A stretch of DNA of 5,823 nt from positions 1-5,823 of the forward strand of contig JAGCNK010000005.1 of NCBI GenBank assembly GCA_017645985.1, in the 5' to 3' direction. The DNA comes from Bacteroidales bacterium (GTDB taxonomy: Bacteria; Bacteroidota; Bacteroidia; Bacteroidales; UBA3824). Positions within the stretch are counted from its first letter, which is position 1; every line of letters starts with the position of its first letter. Below are positions 1 to 5,823 of the stretch, in pieces. The translations under genes and the position numbers were made by a program. The notes beneath the pieces are model-generated. The model ran no database searches. It had not been told where the DNA came from and saw only the letters and a program-made list of their open reading frames with translations.

Positions 1-426
1 GTTGCACAGCAAGAGGGTGTTTTGCTCGAAAAAGACAAACTTTACGACAAATACGACCAAATTCACGAGCGCTACGGCGCAAAAATAGAGTTTGAGGCCG
101 AAGACAAATGCGACAACATAGTAAAGGAATACAAAACCAAAATAGACGGCTACAAAGAGCGCATAGAGGTATTTGACAAAAAGCAGGACGAATATATGAA
201 GCTCAAGGAGAAAATCAAAGCCGTAAAGCAGAAAGAGAAGATGATGAAGAAGCTCGAAGGTCACGACAACCACATAGAACAGGCCGACGAGCGCGAATTA
301 AACTCTATAACCGCCGGAGAGTACGACCTTTCGCAGCTTACAATGGGCGACCTCGAACAAGAGGTGTTTGAACGCGAAGAGTACTACAAGCAGCTGGAGG
401 AGACCAAATTTATTGAAAAATTATAA
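1..426 (+). CDS. Charged coiled-coil-like protein of unknown function, 3' end only
   Basis: The frame is open from base 1, so this is the last 141 codons of a longer gene; the TTG at 22 is inside the frame and need not be the start. I do not recognise the family. What is visible is a strongly charged, Lys/Glu/Asp-rich, Tyr-containing sequence without Pro or Trp and with only one Cys. Fragment residues 8-86 look like long amphipathic helix with coiled-coil character, with Ile, Tyr, Phe, Leu and Met spaced among charged residues. A short break (about 101-112, around SITAGEYDLS) is followed by a second acidic helix to the C-terminal FIEKL. There is no membrane segment in the visible part, which is compatible with a cytoplasmic location. 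The TAA stop is 26 bp before tpiA with no terminator-like hairpin between them, so the two are probably co-transcribed. That alone does not reveal a role. An N-terminal domain outside the window could change the picture completely. Being a real gene: fairly sure; function: unknown. Confidence 0.75.
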   Translation, partial: VAQQEGVLLEKDKLYDKYDQIHERYGAKIEFEAEDKCDNIVKEYKTKIDGYKERIEVFDKKQDEYMKLKEKIKAVKQKEKMMKKLEGHDNHIEQADERELNSITAGEYDLSQLTMGDLEQEVFEREEYYKQLEETKFIEKL

Positions 427-452
427 AACACATATATTATTACTTTAAAAAA

Positions 453-1220
453 ATGAGAAAACTTATAGTAGCAGGCAACTGGAAGATGAACACATCTGTT
501 GCCGAAGGAGTAGAACTCGCAAAAAAAGTTAGCGAATACGCAGTTAGCAAAAACCTTCCCGCTCAGAAACAGGTAGTGATAGCTCCCCCCTTCACACACC
601 TCGCTCCCATAGCACAGGTTATCAACGCCGACAAAGTAATCCTCGCCGCACAAGACTGCGCTGCCACCACAAACGGCGCTTACACAGGCGAAGTTTCGGC
701 TTCGATGCTCAAAGGTCTTGGCGTTAAGGCCGTTATCCTCGGTCACTCTGAACGTCGCCAGTATTTCAAAGAAAATTCAGAAATCCTTCTTAAGAAAATC
801 AAACTCGCCCTCGCCGAAGGTCTCGACATCATCTTCTGCATCGGTGAAACAAAAGAACAGCGCGAAGCTGGTGCAAACCTTTACAACAACGTTATCAAGG
901 CTCAGCTCGTTGACACTGTTTTCACTCTCACTCCCGAAGAGTTTAAGAAAGTGATCATCGCTTACGAACCCGTTTGGGCTATCGGTACTGGTCTTACAGC
1001 TACTCCCGAGCAGGCTCAGGACATCCACGCTATGATCCGCAAAGCTATTGCCGACAACTTCGGCCAGGCTGTTGCCGACGACACCACCATCCTCTACGGC
1101 GGAAGCTGCAAACCTTCAAACGCTGCAGAAATCTTCGCTAAGAAAGACGTTGACGGTGGATTGATCGGTGGCGCGTCGCTCAAAGCTGACGACTTCGCAA
1201 AACTTATCGACGCAAGATAG
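453..1220 (+). CDS. tpiA: Triosephosphate isomerase, complete
   Basis: This enzyme interconverts dihydroxyacetone phosphate and glyceraldehyde 3-phosphate in glycolysis and gluconeogenesis, in the cytoplasm, normally as a dimer of TIM barrels. The 255-residue protein has the usual family length. The N-terminal strand carries AGNWKMN with Asn9 and Lys11 (substrate binding). The electrophilic His98 is in ILGHSERR (95-102). The catalytic base Glu172 is in AYEPVWAIGTG (170-180), which includes the phosphate-gripping loop 6. The C-terminal phosphate-binding segments are YGGS (215-218) and GGLIGGASL (235-243). No key residue is missing. The ATG at 453 is chosen because it places this N-terminal strand exactly where the family begins. 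No Shine-Dalgarno sequence precedes it; the leader is A/T-rich and ends in an A-run, as is common in Bacteroidota. The gene avoids CTG leucine and CCG proline codons and favours GTT, GCT, CTC and CCC, consistent with high expression. It is probably transcribed with the upstream gene and ends at the hairpin at 1244-1288. Confidence 0.98.
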   Translation: MRKLIVAGNWKMNTSVAEGVELAKKVSEYAVSKNLPAQKQVVIAPPFTHLAPIAQVINADKVILAAQDCAATTNGAYTGEVSASMLKGLGVKAVILGHSERRQYFKENSEILLKKIKLALAEGLDIIFCIGETKEQREAGANLYNNVIKAQLVDTVFTLTPEEFKKVIIAYEPVWAIGTGLTATPEQAQDIHAMIRKAIADNFGQAVADDTTILYGGSCKPSNAAEIFAKKDVDGGLIGGASLKADDFAKLIDAR

Positions 1221-1243
1221 ATTCCCTAATCTAATAATTTTTT

Positions 1244-1288
1244 GCGGGCGGTTGCGTTTGTTTATAAGGACGTACCGTCCGCTTTTTT
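1244..1288 (+). terminator. Intrinsic terminator downstream of tpiA
   Basis: GCGGGCGG (1244-1251) pairs with CCGTCCGC (1275-1282), with one G-T wobble (1248/1278), and T1252-A1274 adds a ninth pair. With T1253 bulged, the stem can be lengthened by G1254-T1273 (wobble), C1255-G1272, G1256-C1271 and T1257-A1270, leaving a 12-base loop. Six T (1283-1288) follow directly, which is the layout of a rho-independent terminator on the plus strand. It starts 24 bp after the tpiA stop. On the minus strand the stem would be followed by A residues, so it should not work in that direction. Energy was not calculated. Confidence 0.85.
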
Positions 1289-1307
1289 ATCTTAAACTAC
1301 TACCGCT

Positions 1308-1382
1308 ATGAAAATAAGGTTGACGATATCAAAACTATTTCTAACTATCTCGCTCGCTTTCAGCGTCTTGTGCGCAAACGCC
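1308..1382 (+). other. Signal peptide of the giant protein (type I, Sec)
   Basis: Residues 1-25 have a basic start (Lys2, Arg4, Lys9), a hydrophobic core (LFLTISLAFSVL, 10-21) and a small-residue end, ANA, with likely cleavage between Ala25 and Gln26. Cleavage before Gln is common in exported Bacteroidota proteins. Cys22 falls just after the core, but the residue before it is Leu21, which does not fit a lipobox, and no Asp/Glu-rich surface export signal follows it. I therefore favour a soluble exported protein over a lipoprotein. Confidence 0.88.
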
Positions 1383-4300
1383 CAGCAGAAGACATTCCCC
1401 GACGACGAGAGCTTTGTAGGCGAGCTTAACAGCTTCATGGGCGTAAAAACCTCGCTCAACAAGGATTTGAAGGCGGAGGTCAAGGCTTTTATCGACAAGA
1501 TAGAGCAAAACGCAATAACAGGCGAACTGCGCTCACAGATGATAGAGCTGATGAACGGCTATCTTGCCAAACGATGCAACCCGTCGCCCCACATGCTCAA
1601 CCTTATTAAAACTTACAACGCATTCTGCGACAAAAACAAGACCCAGCAGTTTACCATTTGGTACAACTATATGAAAGAGTACATGGACAGCCGTATTTCG
1701 ATGACCAAGGTCAACGACGTCACCGTGTTTGTGTACAACCTGCTGAGCGGCAACAGCATAGAGACACTCGGCTCCAAATCGTGGATTATCAGCTCCGACA
1801 ACTACAAGATTCTGGTGCAGGAAAACACGGAGGGCGAAAAAGAGCTCTGGGTGGAATGCTCCAATGTTGACCTCCGATGCAAGATGCGCGACGACAGCTC
1901 GCTGGTAATCTACAGCACCGGCGGAAAATTCAGCTACAACGACAAAAAATGGTTCGGAAAAGGCGGACGTGTTGACTGGCAGAGGGCTGGAATATCGCCC
2001 GACTCGATGTACGCCGAACTCAACAACTATGTGGTGGAAACCCGACGTGCCGACTTCTCTGCCGACAGCGTGGACTTTCACAACCCGTTCTTTTTCAGGA
2101 GCTATATCAAAGGAAAATATTTCGACAAGCTGGTGGTGGGCGGATTCGGACAAAAGGCGCGTTATCCCCAGTTCGAGTCTTACAACCGCTACCTCACCAT
2201 TCCCAACCTTATTCACAACATCGACTTCCAGGGAGGCTACTCGCAGCACGGAAGCGTGTTCTCGGGCGTGGGCGACACCTCGGTAAACGCCCAGCTCACA
2301 TTCAAATTCAACAACGCACCGTTGATTACCGCCAAGTCTACATCGTTTGTCTACAACACCGACCGTGTAGAATCCAACAACGCCAAAATTTCCATCAACT
2401 TTGGCAACGACTCGATTTCGCACATCGGTCTCCGCCTCAGATACAGAGCCAACGACTCGCTGCTTACGCTTTTTAAGCTCACCACCGGCTCTGAGGTGGC
2501 CAAATATATCGACACTTACCACTTTATAAAATTCGACGTCAACGAGCTGCAATGGCATCTCGGCGACACTGCTATATATTTCGTTACCAACCGCTCTGCA
2601 TCAAGCGATTACGCTCAGTTTCAGTCTTACGACTATTTTGACGAAACCGAGTTTAAAAATCTCCAAGGTATGGACCGTGTGCATCCGCTCGTAGCACTGC
2701 ACAACTATATCTACGCTATGCAGACCTTTGAGATAACTCCCACGCTCTACAACCAGTACCTGCGCGAAAACTACGGTTTGTATATCACCGACGAGAAGGT
2801 GTCGGAGCTGCTCCGCAAGTTCTCTTACGACGGCTATGTGAAATACGACCCCGCCACGCAGTATGGCAACATCGACCAGAAGATTTTTGACGTGATAGGC
2901 TGCCACACCCTCACCAAAGACTTCGACTGTATCGACATCTACTCGCACGCCAAACACCGTGGCGACGTGAACGCAGTGTTCAATCTCAAAGACTACAAAC
3001 TGTCGGTGTTCAACGTGCTGCCGTTTAAGTTTAGCAAGAGCTCCAACGTGGTGGTTACTCCCGACTCGGCTATCGTTATCGGCGACAGTTTGAACATCAA
3101 GTTCAACGGCAAAATCTCAGCGGGACTAGCCAACTTCTACGGCAAGGACTTCGATTTTTCGTACGATAAGTTTACCGTTGACATTCCCAACGCCGACTCT
3201 ATGGCTCTGTTGGCTTACAACAATGTGGACGGCAAGTTAAAGGTAGATTCGGTGCGAAGCGTGTTTGAGCACATCCAGGGAGTGCTGGAAATCGACTCGT
3301 CGTTCAACAAGTCGGGCAAGGACAGTTTTGAGCATATGCCGAAGCTAATCACCAAAGACACTTCCTACGTATATTACGACAAGATAACCAACGGCAAATA
3401 CGACCGCGACAAGTTTCACATGACGGTGTTCCCGTTTGAGCTTGACAGTATGAAGTACCTGTCGCTCAACGGTGTGCAGGCCAAAGGATCGTTTGAGTCG
3501 GGCATCTTCCCCGACCTGGACGTTACGCTTACGGTGCAGCCAGACATGTCGCTCGGATTTGTGATGCCCACGCCCGACGACGGTATGCAGCTGTTCTCTG
3601 GCAAGGGTACTTATCACAACACAGTAACACTTAACGGCAAGGGTCTAGGCGGCGACGGAGAGATACAATACCTCACCACTGTGGCTCGCGCCGAAAAATT
3701 CTTCTTCTATCCCGACTCTGTTACCGGCACGGTCAACTATCTTGATGTTCAGCCTGTTACCAAAGAGCAGCTGGGCACTGTTCCCGATGTGAAGACCGAC
3801 ATACCCGACCTTCACGCCGACTCAGCTCTCGTATTCTGGAAACCTGCCGACGACCGTTTCTCAGCCACTTGTCAGGATACCGCCTTCACGCTTTACAACG
3901 GCGCGGGCAAATACAACGGTACTATCAACATCACACCCGACAAGATGAGCGGCGAGGGACTTATGCTATACGCCGGTTCGGGTATTTTCTCCGAAAAGTT
4001 CGACATTCACAACCTCACCTTCCGAGCCGACAGCTCCACATTCTGCTACTACGACCCGAAGGTGCCGGGCGACTCTACTGGATACCTTTTCGCATATCTC
4101 TACAATGCGGATTTCAACATCGACTCCACGGCACAGTGGGCAAGGTTCATCGCCTCAAACGACAGTTCCAAGGTCTTTTTCCCGCAGAACAAATACAAAC
4201 AGAAAACAGGATTCTACTATTGGAGCATCAACAAAAACTTGCTCGAATTTGGCAACGACCTTCCCGACTACGACCTCAGCATGATAGCCAAAACAGAGGA

Positions 4301-5823
4301 GGAGTTTGAACAAATCCGTTACAAAAACGCCAAGGACGACCCGCTGCTCGGCGGCGTAACATTGATTTCCGACAAGGACACCCTCACCTATTCGGCATAC
4401 AGCACTTCGTTCTCGCCCGACGACGGCATTATCAGCGTTCACGAGCCGGGTGTAATCTCGGTAGAGGACGCCAAAATCGACCCCACAGGCATTATTTCGA
4501 TTTTCAAGGGCGGACAGATTGGCAAGTTTGACAACGCCCTCGTAACCTGCAACCAGGACTCGCTGATGCACAAGATTGTGAACACTTCGGTACGAATCCG
4601 CGACAAGTACTATTTCAAGGCTGTGGGCGGTCAGTACGAATACAACAACCCGAAACAGGGTATCAACTATATCAAGCTCGACTCGATGGAAGTACGCCGT
4701 GTTAAACAGGACACCGCGCAAAACGCCGACAAGGTACGATGCACGTTCGGTATAGGCACAGTGGAAGAGTCAGAACAGTTTATGCTTAGTCCGCAGTATA
4801 TGTTCTCGGGCAAATACTCGTTTATGGGCAATATTCCGGGCATCAAGTTCAACGGCTACGCCTACATCCGTCAGGAATGCGACAGCGCGATAATGCCGTT
4901 CCGTTTCGAGGGCAACCTCAACCCCGACAGCATCGTGTTCCCGATTTCAGACCACGTGGTCGACACCGCCCACGTAAGGCTTTTCACCGGTTTCTTCTAC
5001 AACCACGAACAGGAGAAACTCTACTCCTTGTTTATGGGACGCAAGATTGAAAACCGCGACGAACCGGTGCTCGAAGCCGGCAAGGGTCTGTCGTATGCCG
5101 TTCGCAACAACCAATACCAGGTGTCGTCGGCACGCAAGCTCGCCGACCCGTCGCTCACCGACAACTCCATCTCGCTGTACAGGGCGCTGTGCTTTGTAGG
5201 CGGCGAGGGAAATATCACCACCAATGTGAATGTCAACCCGGTGCAGCTGATAACCAAGGGCTCGATAATGCACCAGAAGGAGTCTAACAAGTTTTCAATG
5301 AATATGATAATGTCGGTCGACTTCTTTATCCGTCAGGACGTTATCAAGTCGATGGCAGAGAACCTCACCGACGTGGCAGACGCCAAACCGGTGAACCTGA
5401 CCCAGGAGAGCATCCGCAAACGTCTGCAGTTTATGCTCGGATTAGACACCGCGTCGAGGGTAATCGAAGACTACTCGCTGTCGGGCTCTATCTCAAAAAT
5501 GCCCAACGGACTGTCGAAGACAATCGTGTTTACCGACCTCAAAATGACGTTCGACACCACCGCGCACTCATACCGCTCAGTTGGCGACATCGGCGTTGGT
5601 TTCGTTGGTGGAACAATGATCAACCTCTATATGAAAGGCAATGTGGAGATTATCCGCAACCGCAAAAAAGGCGACCAGATTTCAATTTATCTGCAACCGA
5701 GACCTGGCGTCTGGTACTATTTCAACTACAAGGCGGGATTTATGTACTGCCTGTCGAGCGACGAGGAGTTCAACAACAAGATTATGTACACCAAAGACAA
5801 GGAACGAGTCTTGAAGTTTGACA
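1308..5823 (+). CDS. Giant exported protein of unknown function, open at the 3' edge
   Basis: I read this frame line by line: 1505 codons with no stop, running off the window. ATG 1308 is the first Met after an in-frame TAA at 1293, and it starts a clear signal peptide. No Shine-Dalgarno site is visible. Residues 1-25 are the type I signal. About 35-135 look helical. From about 140 onward the protein is mainly beta-like, rich in Asp, Asn, Ser, Tyr, Phe and Gly, with a small helical stretch near 459-515. Recognisable pieces are a Gly/Trp segment at 207-229 (Trp215, Trp224), over 20 Asp-Ser pairs, a GIISV-type triple repeat (1040-1065), and an aromatic stretch near 1457 (WYYFNYKAGF). No enzyme motif, TonB plug, peptidase site or other transmembrane helix was seen. 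From memory, similar ~1500-residue uncharacterised proteins occur in Bacteroidales, so only a short C-terminus may be missing; I could not check this. Periplasmic, outer-membrane-associated or secreted locations are all possible. CTG and CCG codons are common here, unlike in tpiA. Confidence 0.93.
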   Translation, partial: MKIRLTISKLFLTISLAFSVLCANAQQKTFPDDESFVGELNSFMGVKTSLNKDLKAEVKAFIDKIEQNAITGELRSQMIELMNGYLAKRCNPSPHMLNLIKTYNAFCDKNKTQQFTIWYNYMKEYMDSRISMTKVNDVTVFVYNLLSGNSIETLGSKSWIISSDNYKILVQENTEGEKELWVECSNVDLRCKMRDDSSLVIYSTGGKFSYNDKKWFGKGGRVDWQRAGISPDSMYAELNNYVVETRRADFSADSVDFHNPFFFRSYIKGKYFDKLVVGGFGQKARYPQFESYNRYLTIPNLIHNIDFQGGYSQHGSVFSGVGDTSVNAQLTFKFNNAPLITAKSTSFVYNTDRVESNNAKISINFGNDSISHIGLRLRYRANDSLLTLFKLTTGSEVAKYIDTYHFIKFDVNELQWHLGDTAIYFVTNRSASSDYAQFQSYDYFDETEFKNLQGMDRVHPLVALHNYIYAMQTFEITPTLYNQYLRENYGLYITDEKVSELLRKFSYDGYVKYDPATQYGNIDQKIFDVIGCHTLTKDFDCIDIYSHAKHRGDVNAVFNLKDYKLSVFNVLPFKFSKSSNVVVTPDSAIVIGDSLNIKFNGKISAGLANFYGKDFDFSYDKFTVDIPNADSMALLAYNNVDGKLKVDSVRSVFEHIQGVLEIDSSFNKSGKDSFEHMPKLITKDTSYVYYDKITNGKYDRDKFHMTVFPFELDSMKYLSLNGVQAKGSFESGIFPDLDVTLTVQPDMSLGFVMPTPDDGMQLFSGKGTYHNTVTLNGKGLGGDGEIQYLTTVARAEKFFFYPDSVTGTVNYLDVQPVTKEQLGTVPDVKTDIPDLHADSALVFWKPADDRFSATCQDTAFTLYNGAGKYNGTINITPDKMSGEGLMLYAGSGIFSEKFDIHNLTFRADSSTFCYYDPKVPGDSTGYLFAYLYNADFNIDSTAQWARFIASNDSSKVFFPQNKYKQKTGFYYWSINKNLLEFGNDLPDYDLSMIAKTEEEFEQIRYKNAKDDPLLGGVTLISDKDTLTYSAYSTSFSPDDGIISVHEPGVISVEDAKIDPTGIISIFKGGQIGKFDNALVTCNQDSLMHKIVNTSVRIRDKYYFKAVGGQYEYNNPKQGINYIKLDSMEVRRVKQDTAQNADKVRCTFGIGTVEESEQFMLSPQYMFSGKYSFMGNIPGIKFNGYAYIRQECDSAIMPFRFEGNLNPDSIVFPISDHVVDTAHVRLFTGFFYNHEQEKLYSLFMGRKIENRDEPVLEAGKGLSYAVRNNQYQVSSARKLADPSLTDNSISLYRALCFVGGEGNITTNVNVNPVQLITKGSIMHQKESNKFSMNMIMSVDFFIRQDVIKSMAENLTDVADAKPVNLTQESIRKRLQFMLGLDTASRVIEDYSLSGSISKMPNGLSKTIVFTDLKMTFDTTAHSYRSVGDIGVGFVGGTMINLYMKGNVEIIRNRKKGDQISIYLQPRPGVWYYFNYKAGFMYCLSSDEEFNNKIMYTKDKERVLKFD
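4425..4502 (+). repeat. Short protein-level triple repeat, G-[IV]-I-S-[VI]
   Basis: Within the giant protein, residues 1040-1044 (GIISV), 1048-1052 (GVISV) and 1061-1065 (GIISI) repeat a five-residue strand-like unit at spacings of 8 and 13. The last two are separated by an Asp-rich turn (EDAKIDPT). The codons differ between copies, so this is a repeat of protein structure rather than a recent DNA duplication. It could be stacked beta rungs. Confidence 0.5.

Noticed and set aside
384..1028. Minus-strand and alternative-frame open frames overlapping tpiA
   Set aside because: tpiA is certain from its catalytic motifs, and the overlapping frames show no domain or start signal.
1266..1270. AAGGA as a ribosome binding site for the giant gene
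   Set aside because: It lies 37 bases before the ATG, too far to act directly, and is part of the terminator hairpin.
1257..1295. Possible promoter: TTTG at 1257-1260 with TATCTTAA at 1288-1295
   Set aside because: The -7-like box matches the Bacteroidota consensus only partly and the spacing (27 bp) is too long. TTTG also lies within the terminator stem-loop.
1371..1373. Cys22 as a lipoprotein acylation site
   Set aside because: Leu precedes the Cys where Gly, Ala or Ser is required, and a better type I cleavage site follows at Ala25.
1533..2558. Minus-strand open frame of 341 codons inside the giant gene
   Set aside because: Its protein is a Val/His/Arg-rich string without a domain pattern. 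It arises because the plus-strand gene uses many codons ending in C, which removes stops from the opposite frame. The plus strand carries the coherent signal peptide and protein.
3869..4309. Plus-strand open frame of 146 codons in another frame
   Set aside because: It is out of frame within the giant gene and rich in Arg, Gln and His, as expected from a shifted reading of GAC- and AAC-rich codons.
4155..4721. Minus-strand open frame of 188 codons
   Set aside because: It has the same shadow composition, lies wholly inside the giant gene, and has no start context or recognisable motif.

Overview
The window looks like chromosomal DNA from a member of the Bacteroidota, most likely Bacteroidales. 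The clues are the absence of clear Shine-Dalgarno sites before the starts, an A/T-rich leader before tpiA, a signal peptide ending in Ala-Asn-Ala before Gln-Gln, and a very large exported Asp/Asn/Tyr/Phe-rich protein typical of that phylum. This placement is inferred from style, not from a marker search. All genes are on the plus strand, and I see no RNA genes, mobile elements, CRISPR arrays or origins.

Layout: (1) 1-426 is the 3' end of a gene for a very charged, probably coiled-coil protein of unknown function, whose start lies outside the window. (2) After a 26-bp gap, 453-1220 is a complete triosephosphate isomerase gene (tpiA) with all catalytic residues in place; the short gap suggests co-transcription with the upstream gene. 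(3) 1221-1307 is an 87-bp spacer holding a GC-rich hairpin followed by six T, a good intrinsic terminator for the tpiA transcript. (4) 1308-5823 is one uninterrupted reading frame of 1505 codons, still open at the window edge. It starts with a type I signal peptide and continues as a giant, mostly beta-strand-like protein of unknown function.

The three genes do not form an obvious pathway. TpiA is a cytoplasmic glycolytic enzyme with the codon bias of a highly expressed gene. The giant protein leaves the cytoplasm and has different codon preferences. The terminator suggests it is a separate transcription unit, although only 19 bp separate the T-run from its start codon. The giant protein is the main item of interest: it fills more than three quarters of the window, it has no function I can name, and it carries a recurring Asp-Ser motif and a short triple repeat. 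The long open frames on the minus strand inside it are codon-bias shadows.
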